A stretch of DNA of 64,000 nt from Ruficoccus amylovorans (lineage in GTDB: Bacteria > Verrucomicrobiota > Verrucomicrobiia > Opitutales > Cerasicoccaceae): positions 72,501 to 136,500 of the forward strand of contig NZ_JACHVB010000021.1 in NCBI RefSeq assembly GCF_014230085.1. Reading direction: 5' to 3'. This document shows positions 19,501-29,302 of this stretch, piece by piece (position 1 is the stretch's first letter; every line of letters begins with the position of its first letter). A model generated the notes under the pieces. The model was not told the DNA's origin, ran no database searches, and saw only the letters and a list, made by a program, of their open reading frames with translations. A program made the position numbers and the translations under genes.

Positions 19501-19786
19501 GTGGATCGACCAGGCGCAGAGCGTGAACCTCTTCCTGAGCAAGCCCGACCTGAAGGCCCTCTCGCACATGTACCGCGACGCCTGGCACAAGGGCCTCAAG
19601 ACCACCTACTACCTGCGCACGCAGCAGGCCTCCAACATCGAGAAGTCCACTGTCTCGGTGAAGAAGGAAAATCGCGGCGCGACCGGCACCCAGGCCGAGG
19701 GCAAGCGCACCTACTCCGAGGAGGAGAAGCGCGCCTGCTCGCTGGAGGCCATGCGCAACGGCGAGGAGTGCGAAGCCTGCCAGTAA
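16526..19786 (+). CDS. nrdA: Ribonucleoside-diphosphate reductase alpha subunit with three ATP-cones
   Basis: 1086 aa, much longer than E. coli NrdA (761 aa). The N-terminus holds three consecutive ATP-cone-like domains: residues about 42-143 (divergent), 157-250 (VRLIRRNRQVVPWDPNKIEVAV, the canonical one) and 266-355 (aligned with the single E. coli cone). The catalytic core follows with the disulphide-forming cysteines (SSCYLYQ and ETAVCNLGS), the NLCTE thiyl-radical loop, and PTATISNIMG. A C-terminal C-E-A-C pair (EECEACQ) re-reduces the active site. It makes dNDPs with NrdB; the cones sense dATP/ATP. Large N-terminal cone arrays resemble chlamydial enzymes. Confidence 0.95.
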   Translation: MIRHFSFDEDLALKRFAATPAEQKPRFNWREVMADSSVKQPAVKIEHGGEERDFDVAEVAEIIGNALTDLMLSRQEQEEKIFTEQNQSFVAKVAHVVADRLARQINDETGISLTQREIHQIIESALVQHDAHDVARSLVANYSRHGSGAAEDEEPEMTVRLIRRNRQVVPWDPNKIEVAVRKSFLALQMDPAPAVDIAREVTARVRKLGQAFVHIEEVQDFVQEILMKTGHYKVAESYILYRAHRRRLRELESLDGDGEDSRQDAMIMVKGEDGSSYFWDPAELRKRIEFASIGLDLCLSREETEAELRRSLYAEMTREDLKRTIILNAKALMEKDADFARFAGRILLSYIYEEVLGWDILQDGIEGLQRAHQQYFKNYLKRAVEIERLSPDLLEYDLDRLAVALDPSADLDFDYLGISTMYDRYLLVDKTTKPARRLETPQLFWMRVSMGLFREEQDDREHWVLQLYNLYKSRRFCSSTPTLFNSGTLHSQLSSCYLYQVSDSIESIMVRGIAENAFLSKWAGGLGGSWTSVRGTGSYIKGTNGESQGVIPFLKLHNDQLVAVNQGGKRRGSGCAYLETWHNDITDFLELRRNTGDDRRRTHDMNTANWIPDLFMKRMEAREDWTLFRANETPDLHESYGKAFEEKYLAYEAAADRGEIWGQKVKAIDLWKSMLRMLFETGHPWITFKDPCNVRSPQDHAGVIHSSNLCTEITLNTGPDETAVCNLGSVILDSHLDRDGQLDLEKLRETVRIAVRALDNVIDINFYPTGPAKNANSRHRPVGLGVMGLQNALYKRGVSFASQEAVEFNDEFMEAIAYYAYEASSDLAAERGSYSTFKGSKWDRGLMPQDTLDLLEQERGQRIDVPRTARMDWDSLRSKIQKQGMRNSNVLAIAPTATISNIMGTSPCIEPYYKNLYVKSNLGGDFIVLNPALVKDLKALNLWDQDMIDQLKYFDGELDNIEGIPEDIRAKYATAFGIDYQWFIDAAARRQKWIDQAQSVNLFLSKPDLKALSHMYRDAWHKGLKTTYYLRTQQASNIEKSTVSVKKENRGATGTQAEGKRTYSEEEKRACSLEAMRNGEECEACQ

Positions 19787-19856
19787 CACCCGGTGGTGGA
19801 CAGTTTTCCCAAGCAGAGGTAGATACGCAGACTGACAAACTGACTGAAACACTTCG

Positions 19857-19887
19857 GGCGGCCCCTTCAGCAAGGGCCGCCTTTTTT
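19857..19887 (+). terminator. Rho-independent terminator after nrdA
   Basis: An 8-bp stem GGCGGCCC/GGGCCGCC with a 9-nt loop, then T6. Confidence 0.9.
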
Positions 19888-20015
19888 GTGTCCACTCGCC
19901 GGGCCGTGTCACGTGCATACGTGACATGCCGAGTTCTGGAATCGTGCTATAATGTTGACGCTGTATTCAGTGTTAAACCCGAAGCCCCAACAACCCTCAC
20001 CCCATCGCATGCCCA

Positions 20016-21059
20016 ATGAAAATCCCTGCTAACACACGTCCTTTTTCTGTTTCACGCTCCTGGTTTGCGGCCGCCGGTCTGCTGGCCAGCCTCAGCCTTG
20101 CCCCCGCGTATGGTGCGAATATCGACTTGGGGACCAGTGGTGACTGGTCAGTTCCTGGTAACTGGGTTGGCGGTGTACTCCCGTCCGATCTTGATACTGC
20201 TGTTATTAAGAATGACCTCACTGCCACGATCGGGTCCTATACCGTGACGGTAAATGGTGCCACCGTAGGTACCACTTCTAATAATTCGACCGTAGGTACA
20301 TTGAACGTCAATACTGGAGGAGCGCTCGTCACGGTTGGCTCCCATCTTACCGTGGGGAATCGTGGTATCGGTACTGTGAATGTAAATGGGGGAACGATCA
20401 ACGCCGGCGGTGCTAGCGTAAACAAAGATATCTGGCTTGGTCAGAATAGTAATTCATCCGACAGTGGAAGCGGTACGCTCAACCTATATAGTGGGACTGT
20501 GACGACAAGAACGCTTATGCTGGGGCGATCAAATGGAAATTACTATTATAGTGAAGGGTTTCTTAATATATACGATGGGTCGCTGACTGCCAGTGTGCTG
20601 AGCGTGGGGCTTACGACCAATTATTCCGTAGCTACCTATGGTGAGATCCTGATCAGTGGTGCGTTGGCTACGGTAACAGTGAACGGAGATATTGTTTTGG
20701 ATAACTCGAAGATCACCTATGCGCTGGCCGATGAAGGTGTCACTAAAATCACCGCAACCGGTAATGTCACTCTCGCTGGCGAACTGGCGCTCGAGGTACT
20801 GAGCGGCGTAGGCGTGCTCCCCAGCTCGATCATCCTGCTTGAGACCGATACCTCACAAACAATCACGGGTACCTTTGACGGCTACACTTCCGGCGAGACC
20901 TATACGTGGGGAAGTATCACGGGAACCTACGTCATTGATGATGTTCTGAAGCAGGTGCGTATTGATAATATTTCAATCCCCGAGCCGGCTTCGACTGCCC
21001 TTATGGTCGGCGGGCTGGCTGCGTTGCTGGTTTTCCTGCAGCGCCGTCGTCGCCGCTAG
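20016..21059 (+). CDS. Beta-helix PEP-CTERM protein (autotransporter-repeat-like)
   Basis: 347 aa. A signal peptide ends at AYGA. The body is rich in Gly, Thr, Asn and Val with repeated strand motifs (GTLNVNTGGALVTVGS, LTVGNRGIGTVNVNGG, SGTLNLYSGTVTTRT), the pattern of passenger-associated beta-helix repeats. The tail IPEPASTALMVGGLAALLVFLQ plus RRRRR is a PEP-CTERM sorting signal; there is no autotransporter beta-barrel. It is probably a surface or matrix protein. Base composition is clearly lower in GC than the neighbouring nrdA, with more T-ending codons, so the gene may be acquired or under relaxed codon selection. Confidence 0.85.
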   Translation: MKIPANTRPFSVSRSWFAAAGLLASLSLAPAYGANIDLGTSGDWSVPGNWVGGVLPSDLDTAVIKNDLTATIGSYTVTVNGATVGTTSNNSTVGTLNVNTGGALVTVGSHLTVGNRGIGTVNVNGGTINAGGASVNKDIWLGQNSNSSDSGSGTLNLYSGTVTTRTLMLGRSNGNYYYSEGFLNIYDGSLTASVLSVGLTTNYSVATYGEILISGALATVTVNGDIVLDNSKITYALADEGVTKITATGNVTLAGELALEVLSGVGVLPSSIILLETDTSQTITGTFDGYTSGETYTWGSITGTYVIDDVLKQVRIDNISIPEPASTALMVGGLAALLVFLQRRRRR

Positions 21060-21096
21060 AACCGGTTGGTTGACTTGTAAGTTTGATCAGGATTGC

Positions 21097-21134
21097 CGAG
21101 GGGCAGGGAGTGATTCCTGCCCCTCGCTGTTTTC
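21097..21134 (+). terminator. Terminator after the beta-helix gene
   Basis: An 11-bp perfect stem CGAGGGGCAGG/CCTGCCCCTCG with an 8-nt loop, followed by CTGTTTTC. Confidence 0.85.
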
Positions 21135-21195
21135 AGGGCCTTTTTCGTTTAGTTGATCCGGTCCTGAAGCCTGGTATTTGCGATTGGAGAAACTA

Positions 21196-21248
21196 ACTTT
21201 GCAATAGAAAGTTATTGTATTGACTTCTTGGTTTGCGATGCAAAGTAT
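21196..21248 (+). promoter_or_regulatory. Promoter with flanking inverted repeat
   Basis: TTGACT (21220-21225), 17 bp, AAGTAT (21243-21248). A perfect 8-bp inverted repeat ACTTTGCA (21196-21203)/TGCAAAGT (21239-21246) brackets the promoter and covers most of the -10, so it is a good operator candidate, possibly for the winged-helix regulator at the end of this operon. The predicted start of transcription falls close to the ATG at 21255. Confidence 0.45.
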
Positions 21249-21254
21249 TTGCGC

Positions 21255-21647
21255 ATGGCGACTATAAAAACGTTGTGTGTAGGGGAGTCGCGCCGCTGCG
21301 GCGCATGGGAGGAACGCTTTTTGTCGCCAAGCGGGATGCTGGTGCGGTGCGTTCGCCTTCGGCGGATGATCGCAACGAAGGGAGCGGAATGGAGAAACGG
21401 ATTTCCCTACGAGGGGGATGCGGCTGAAGTGCTTGAATTGGCCGGGCTGTGGAGTCGGAGCGAGTGGGGACGGTTCCTCCTCCGCCTCGGAGATGTCACC
21501 CCGGGAGACCGGATCAGCTGGCGTCTGCGCAAACTGCGGAGAATAGCCGGAGAGATTGCCCGGGCTGACTTGCTAATCTGCGACGAGGAGCAGTCCTGTG
21601 TTTACCGGATTCAACTGTGTCGTCCCGGAGGGTACCGTCATGGATAA
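21255..21647 (+). CDS. Hypothetical protein, first gene of the DUF4173 operon
   Basis: 130 aa, rich in Arg and Trp, with no recognised domain. The C-terminal half (GDVTPGDRISWRLRKLRRIAGEI, given here in pieces GDVTPGDRIS and RLRKLRRIAGEI) looks helical and basic, ending in a short strand pair. Its stop overlaps the next start by 8 nt (ATGGATAA), which supports real translation. An in-frame TTG at 21228 would lie inside the predicted promoter, so the ATG at 21255 is used, implying a very short or absent leader. The function is unknown. Confidence 0.5.
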   Translation: MATIKTLCVGESRRCGAWEERFLSPSGMLVRCVRLRRMIATKGAEWRNGFPYEGDAAEVLELAGLWSRSEWGRFLLRLGDVTPGDRISWRLRKLRRIAGEIARADLLICDEEQSCVYRIQLCRPGGYRHG

Positions 21648-23211
21648 CCGTACTCCGATCAAACAGCCGGTACCGTCAGCGCTCCCCCTCCTGGCTGAAG
21701 TGCCGCTGCGACGCTTCGAGCCGGTAGCAGGTGCGGCGCGTATGGCGTTTTTTCTGGTCGGGCTTGTGGCACTGGGAAACTGGCTGCTGTGGGAGCAATT
21801 GCCTGGGGCTGGCTCCGGCCTCTACGCGCTGTGTCTGGGGGGAGCTATTTTGCTTAATCGCCCCGGTCTGAAATCCTCGCCGCGCCACGCGGTGATGCTG
21901 ACGCTGCTGGTGCTCGCCGCTGTGCAAACGGCAATCCGGCCCAGCATGAGCAACGCGCTTGTCTCTTGGGGACTTCTACTGGTCCTGGCCGGGGATACAG
22001 GTTTACCGGGATTGAAGCCGGTTTGGCTGCGGTGGTTGCGGGTTTGTGTGGCGGCAGTGGAGTTTGTGGCCGCGTGGGTGGTTTTCATCCGCAGTCTCTA
22101 TTGCCGTATGGCGGATGGGGGTGGACGGATTGGAGGCCAGGTTGCCCGCGTCTGGAACGCCTCATGGCTGGCGCTTTTGCTGGCGGCAGGGTTTGGGGGC
22201 CTTCTTGTCTCGGGGAACGCCGTCCTGAAAAACGTATTCGAAAAATTATACACATGGCTTATCCGGGCAGAGTGGGACATTCCAATGCCGGGGTTTGTGC
22301 AGATTCTTTTCTGGGGAGCGCTGGCAACGGCGGCGCTCGTGCTGCTGCTGCCGCGCGCGGGCAAGTGGACGGGCGCGCGCTGCCGACAGGAGGTGCCGTC
22401 TTTTGAAGTGAAGGATCCGCAGCTGGCCCGGCTGAGGTCGCTGCTCGCCTTTGCTGCCGTGAACGTGATTTTTCTTCTCGTTAACAGCCTCGATGTCTTC
22501 GTGCTGTGGCTGGATGGACGGTTGCCAGAAGGTGTGGGTTATGCGAGCTACCTGCACAGTGGCGTGTGGAGCCTGATCTTCGCGGTACTGCTTTCGGCGG
22601 TTGTAATGACTCTGATCTTTCAACAGGACGCCTCGGTTTCACATTCGCGGTGGCTGAAGGGGCTCGCGCTGGTGTGGATCGGGCAAAATTTGTTTCTCGT
22701 ACTGGGCGTGGTGCTGCGTCTTGCGCTCTATATCGATGCCTATACCTACCTGACGCCAAGGCGTGTTTATGTAGTGGTTTTTCTGATACTGGTGGTAGCC
22801 GGGTACGGGCTGTTGACGCGGCATATTTTCTTCCGACGGAGCCTGAAACAACTCTTGCTTGGCAACGTGCTGGCGGTCTTTGTCCTGTTCTACCTCTTGC
22901 AGTTCGTCAATGTGCCGCGCTTGGTGGCGGATTGCGATTACCGAAAGTGGTTGGAAAATCCCGAGGTAAACATTGTGCAATCCGACCTGGAAGGTGTGCT
23001 GGGCGTGGAGATGATTCCGTTGCTGATCCGGGTGGCCGAGAGCGGCTTGGAGGTCGAGGCCGTGAGCGACGCGCAAAACGAACTCCGTTTCGGGGACGAG
23101 TTTAAAAGTTATGACGCGTGGTGGCTGCTGGCTGACTGGCAGTCGTGGACACTGCACCGCGCTCAACTCGCATCGTTGTTAGAGGCGTATCGCGAGGAGA
23201 ATTTGAATTGA
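21640..23211 (+). CDS. Polytopic membrane protein, DUF4173/DUF4153-like
   Basis: 523 aa. The ATG at 21640 has GGAGGG 8-9 nt upstream. About 12 membrane helices span residues 30-430, followed by a soluble C-terminal domain (about 440-523, LVADCDYRKWLENPEVNIVQ). The helix pattern and NSLDVFVLW / GVGYASYLHSGVWSL segments match DUF4173 proteins. The molecular role of the family is not known. It sits in an operon with an unknown small protein, a second membrane protein and a winged-helix regulator. Confidence 0.75.
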   Translation: MDNRTPIKQPVPSALPLLAEVPLRRFEPVAGAARMAFFLVGLVALGNWLLWEQLPGAGSGLYALCLGGAILLNRPGLKSSPRHAVMLTLLVLAAVQTAIRPSMSNALVSWGLLLVLAGDTGLPGLKPVWLRWLRVCVAAVEFVAAWVVFIRSLYCRMADGGGRIGGQVARVWNASWLALLLAAGFGGLLVSGNAVLKNVFEKLYTWLIRAEWDIPMPGFVQILFWGALATAALVLLLPRAGKWTGARCRQEVPSFEVKDPQLARLRSLLAFAAVNVIFLLVNSLDVFVLWLDGRLPEGVGYASYLHSGVWSLIFAVLLSAVVMTLIFQQDASVSHSRWLKGLALVWIGQNLFLVLGVVLRLALYIDAYTYLTPRRVYVVVFLILVVAGYGLLTRHIFFRRSLKQLLLGNVLAVFVLFYLLQFVNVPRLVADCDYRKWLENPEVNIVQSDLEGVLGVEMIPLLIRVAESGLEVEAVSDAQNELRFGDEFKSYDAWWLLADWQSWTLHRAQLASLLEAYREENLN

Positions 23212-23233
23212 GAAAAGTGCGCGCGTTGTCATC

Positions 23234-23887
23234 ATGAACCCTATGCAACACCCGATCCACCAGGCCCTGCGCGAAGTGCGCGAACTGCGGCAGCGCATCC
23301 TGGAGAAGCAGCGTTTCAAGGGCTACTCCGGGCGCGCGCGCGCGCTGGGCGGCTGCGTGGCGCTGGTGATGGGGCTGCTGCTGGCTGGCGGTTTTTTACC
23401 CGACACGCCACGCGTCAGCCTGTTGGGATGGGGACTTGTCCTGCTGGCGGCGTTGGCGCTCAACTTCGGGGCGCTCGTGTACTGGTTTCTTTATGACCCC
23501 GAGGTCGAGCGCGACTGGCGCCGGTTGAAACCGGCCCTGGAGGCGATGCCTGTCCTCGCAGCCGGGGCGGCGCTTACGGTGGCGCTGGTGCGTGAGGGGC
23601 AGCTAGATCTTTTGTTCGGCCTGTGGATGACCCTCTACGGCCTGGTTAACTTCACCTCCCGCCGAATTCTCCCGCGCAACATTGTCTGGGTCGGCGCGTA
23701 CTACCTGCTGGCCGGGGCCGTGTGCCTGCTGCACCCCGCCATCGGCTTCCATCAACCGCTGGTGATGGGGGGCGTATTTTTCGTGGGCGAGTGGTTCGGC
23801 GGGCTTGTCCTGCATTTCGACGAACGCACCAACAGCGTGTGGGCTTTCTTTGGCCTGCCCAATCCCCCTCAACGTCACGATGGCTAG
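23234..23887 (+). CDS. Hypothetical membrane protein
   Basis: 217 aa. A charged N-terminal helix (VRELRQRILEKQRFKGYSGRA, about residues 15-35) precedes about six membrane segments, including RALGGCVALVMGLLLAGGF and LLGWGLVLLAALALNFGALV. No domain is recognised. Its stop overlaps the start of the regulator gene by 8 nt (ATGGCTAG), so the two are translationally coupled. It is likely to work with the neighbouring DUF4173-like protein. Confidence 0.65.
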   Translation: MNPMQHPIHQALREVRELRQRILEKQRFKGYSGRARALGGCVALVMGLLLAGGFLPDTPRVSLLGWGLVLLAALALNFGALVYWFLYDPEVERDWRRLKPALEAMPVLAAGAALTVALVREGQLDLLFGLWMTLYGLVNFTSRRILPRNIVWVGAYYLLAGAVCLLHPAIGFHQPLVMGGVFFVGEWFGGLVLHFDERTNSVWAFFGLPNPPQRHDG

Positions 23888-24251
23888 ATCCACCAATCCG
23901 ATCGACAATCTCGAGCGCAGCATGCACGAGCCCAAGCGGCTCGCGATCCTCTCTACCGTGGCCTCAGAGCCCGAGGGCGTGAGCTTCGCCGAACTCAAGG
24001 AGAGCTGCGAACTGACGGACGGTAACCTCAACCGTCACCTCAAGGTGTTGGAAGAGGAGAGTATCGTGCGCTTGAAAAAAATCACCGGCGAGGGGCGGGC
24101 GCGTACCATGGTCATCATGACTGCTGCCGGGCGAAAAAAATTCATCGCCTATCTGGACTCGCTGGAAGCCGCGCTGGTGCAGGCGGCCCAGTCGGCGGGA
24201 AGGCCGGTTAACCTGGGACATGTTTCCGGGGCGAATCCCCGGCCTGCGTAA
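23880..24251 (+). CDS. Winged-helix transcriptional regulator
   Basis: 123 aa from MARSTNPIDNLERSMHEPKRLAIL. A winged helix-turn-helix of the MarR/ArsR-like (HTH_27) type covers about residues 15-95: EPKRLAILSTV, FAELKESCELTDGNLNRHLK (recognition helix), then a basic wing with RLKKITGEGRARTMVIMT. In this family the regulator commonly controls the adjacent membrane-protein operon. No ligand-binding domain is visible. Coupled to the preceding gene by an 8-nt overlap. Confidence 0.8.
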   Translation: MARSTNPIDNLERSMHEPKRLAILSTVASEPEGVSFAELKESCELTDGNLNRHLKVLEEESIVRLKKITGEGRARTMVIMTAAGRKKFIAYLDSLEAALVQAAQSAGRPVNLGHVSGANPRPA

Positions 24252-24264
24252 AGAAGCTGTGTAC

Positions 24265-24293
24265 CGTGCGTGTGTACGATCACGCACGTCTTT
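24265..24293. terminator. Terminator between convergent genes
   Basis: A perfect 8-bp stem CGTGCGTG/CACGCACG with an 8-nt loop followed by TCTTT. The T tract is short, so strength is uncertain. Confidence 0.55.
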
Positions 24294-24741
24294 AACCCTG
24301 GAAGCCGTACTCGTCGAGCATGTCCGAGACGAGGTCGCGTAGGGGCGGCTTTTCCGCCAGGGAGGGGAGGCTCTCCACGCTGCATCCGAGGTAACCGAGC
24401 ATGGTGCTGAACGCGCCCGTGCGCTGGTTCTGCTCCAGCCAATCATAGAAGTATTCCAGCGCCTCGACCCATTCGCCCAGATCGTAGGGGGAGTCGTTGA
24501 CCTGCTCGGCCAGCCGGGTGAAGCCGTTGGCGTCATCCGGGTTTTCCTTGGCGTGCTGGTCGAGGGCCTCGACCAGCATGGCAAACTGCCGGGGGCTTTC
24601 GCAGGCTTCGGCCAGTTGGCGGAAGGAACGCTCGCCAAGGCGGGCTTCGTCCTGGAGGCTGCGGCCTTCGGAAAGGGCGTCGAGCCACTGCATGTAGGCG
24701 TGGCCGGTGGCGTTGGCGCGGGCTTGAGCCAGGTTTTTCAT
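24292..24741 (-). CDS. Hypothetical cytoplasmic protein
   Basis: 149 aa, acidic and mostly helical by composition, with no signal peptide and no membrane segment. Conserved-looking parts are GEWVEALEYFYDWLEQNQ and a C-terminal PPLRDLVSDMLDEYG. No family is recognised. Coding is supported by high-GC third positions and a clean start (MKNLAQARANA). It is divergent from the peroxiredoxin gene. Confidence 0.6.
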   Translation of the reverse strand: MKNLAQARANATGHAYMQWLDALSEGRSLQDEARLGERSFRQLAEACESPRQFAMLVEALDQHAKENPDDANGFTRLAEQVNDSPYDLGEWVEALEYFYDWLEQNQRTGAFSTMLGYLGCSVESLPSLAEKPPLRDLVSDMLDEYGFQG

Positions 24742-24878
24742 AAGCGGGTGGAGAGGGCTTGTCTGCGTCGCGGGTGCGGTGCTAGGGTTTAGCGCAAGAA
24801 AGATTGGCCTCGACTATAGACGCTCGCGGGCGACTTTCAAACCCACAAACGCCCTAACTTTGAATTCGTTTCCCCCCT

Positions 24879-25355
24879 ATGATTAAACCCGGCGATAAAC
24901 TCGACACCGACCTCGAACTCCAGGCCGTTATCAATGGCGAGACCCGTGCCTGCAAGCTCTCGGACCTGCTCAAACGGCGGACGATCATCTCTATCTACAT
25001 GAAAAACAACACCGGCGGCTGCGACCTGCAAACGCACGCGCTGGCACAGACGGTGGAGGACTTCGACCAGCTAGGCTGGGACATCATCGCGGTGAGCAAG
25101 GATACCTGCGGTTCGCATCAGAAATACGCGCAGAAGCAGGGAATCGGTTTCGCCCTTGTATCCGATCCTGAATACAAAATCGCCACAGCGGCGGATGCGC
25201 TGGTCGAGAAGTCGATGTACGGGCGCAAGTTCACTGGCCCGGCCCGCTGCGCGCTGCTCGTGGAAGCGGACGGCACCGTGCTGGGCGTGATCGAAAAGAT
25301 CAACACCAAGGCTCACGCCGAGGAGTTGAAGGCGCTCATCGCGCGGATCGGGTAG
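24879..25355 (+). CDS. Peroxiredoxin (AhpC/TSA, BCP-like)
   Basis: 158 aa, standard BCP length. Thiol peroxidase that reduces H2O2 and organic peroxides using thioredoxin-type donors. The peroxidatic Cys is in NNTGGC (about residue 48), where the family usually has P-x-x-x-T-P-G-C; here the first Pro is Met and the second is Gly. The resolving-type Cys occurs in KDTCGSH, and the active-site Arg in GPARCALLV. The altered active loop may change peroxide specificity. Monocistronic by context. Confidence 0.8.
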   Translation: MIKPGDKLDTDLELQAVINGETRACKLSDLLKRRTIISIYMKNNTGGCDLQTHALAQTVEDFDQLGWDIIAVSKDTCGSHQKYAQKQGIGFALVSDPEYKIATAADALVEKSMYGRKFTGPARCALLVEADGTVLGVIEKINTKAHAEELKALIARIG

Positions 25356-25357
25356 GG

Positions 25358-28042
<2,685 letters not shown>

Positions 28043-28093
28043 CGGGTGGTGGAGGAAATTATTTTAACGGATTGCGGGCGGGAAGCGCCGGGC

Positions 28094-29182
28094 TCAGTCG
28101 ATGGTAAGACCTTCGAGGCCGGAGAGGCGCAGGTGCGGGGCGAAGCTCGGGACCTTGCGCGGCGGGTATTTCGAGGCTTCCTTGACCACGGCGGCGATGT
28201 GCGCGGGCGTGGTTCCGCAGCAGCCGCCCACGATGTTGATGAAACCGCTGGAGGCGTATTCGCCCAGGGCGGCGGAAATGCTCTCGGGTGTTTCGTCGTA
28301 GCCGGTGGGGGCGAGCGGGTTGGGCAGACCGGCGTTGGGGTAGCAGGAGGTGTAGCAGTCGGCCAGCGAGGAAAGCTCCTTCATGTACGGGCGCATGAGG
28401 TCGGCCCCGAGTGCACAGTTGATGCCGACCGAGAGCGGCGCGGCGTGCCGGATGGAGTGCCAGAACGCCTCCACCGTCTGCCCCGAGAGAGTGCGGCCCG
28501 ACTGGTCGGTGATGGTGACCGAGATCATGACGGGCAGCCGCTCTTCGCGGGTGTCGAAGAATTGCTCGATGGCAAAGAGGGCGGCCTTGGCGTTGAGGGT
28601 GTCGAAGATGGTTTCTACCAGCAGGAGGTCGGCCCCGCCGTCCACGAGGCCGCGGATCTGCTCGGTGTAGGTCGCCACGAGGCCGTCGAAGGTGACGTTG
28701 CGGAACTCCGGGCGCTCGACATCGGGCGAGAGCGAGCAGGTGCGGTTGGTCGGGCCGATAGACCCGGCCACGAAGCAGGTGCGCTCCGGGTGCTCGGCCA
28801 CAAACTCGTCGATGGTTTTGCGGGCCAGCTCGACTGCGGTCTTGTTCAGGTCGTAAACGATGTGCTCGAGCCCGTAGTCGGCCTGGGCGATGGAGGTGGC
28901 GGAGAAAGTGTTCGACTCGATGATGTCGGAGCCTGCCTCCAGGAAGGCGCGGTGGATGCCGGCGATGACGTCGGGCCGGGTGAAGACGAGCAGGTCGTTG
29001 TTGCCCTTGAGGGGCTTTTCGGCGTCCTTGAACTTGTCCCCACGGAAGTCTTCCTCCGTGAGCTTGTGCTGCTGGATCATGGTGCCCATGGCCCCGTCGA
29101 GGAAGACGATGCGCTGCTGCAAAAGATCAAGAAGCTGTTGGCCACGCGCCGACAGCGGTTTGTCGTGAGAAGATGTTTTCAT
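28094..29182 (-). CDS. metH: Methionine synthase, homocysteine S-methyltransferase subunit (MetH N-part)
   Basis: 362 aa from [15 protein letters not shown] single Zn-dependent homocysteine-methyltransferase barrel: [13 protein letters not shown] near the start, the first zinc Cys in GINCALG and the Cys pair in GGCCGTTP near the C-terminus. It stops after [12 protein letters not shown], where one-chain MetH would run into the pterin domain. The next gene follows after 51 bp, with no frameshift signature, so this is a genuine split. The long open frame up to 29671 lacks family similarity; the ATG at 29180-29182 is chosen. Confidence 0.93.
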   Translation of the reverse strand: MKTSSHDKPLSARGQQLLDLLQQRIVFLDGAMGTMIQQHKLTEEDFRGDKFKDAEKPLKGNNDLLVFTRPDVIAGIHRAFLEAGSDIIESNTFSATSIAQADYGLEHIVYDLNKTAVELARKTIDEFVAEHPERTCFVAGSIGPTNRTCSLSPDVERPEFRNVTFDGLVATYTEQIRGLVDGGADLLLVETIFDTLNAKAALFAIEQFFDTREERLPVMISVTITDQSGRTLSGQTVEAFWHSIRHAAPLSVGINCALGADLMRPYMKELSSLADCYTSCYPNAGLPNPLAPTGYDETPESISAALGEYASSGFINIVGGCCGTTPAHIAAVVKEASKYPPRKVPSFAPHLRLSGLEGLTID

Positions 29183-29192
29183 GCCTGAGTTC

Positions 29193-29220
29193 GCATCAAC
29201 ATATCCGGATGGATTGATGC
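29193..29220 (-). promoter_or_regulatory. Inverted repeat in the metH leader
   Basis: GCATCAA (29193-29199) and TTGATGC (29214-29220) form a 7-bp inverted repeat around an ATCCGGAT palindrome, just upstream of the metH start and in the divergent interval. It could be an operator or an RNA hairpin. It does not match a SAM or cobalamin riboswitch that I can recognise. Confidence 0.35.
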
Positions 29221-29302
29221 ATGGCAAGCCCGAGTTGAGATTTTTATGTGCATGCCGAGTGGGCTTGAAGTGTGCGCCGCTTGTGCCCATGTTCAAGGCC
29301 GG

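Noticed and set aside
16541-19927. Two long minus-strand frames (631 and 485 aa)
   Set aside because: Antisense to nrdA, whose motifs and length are certain.
29183-29302. SAM or cobalamin riboswitch before metH
   Set aside because: No conserved riboswitch core was recognised and the leader is short.
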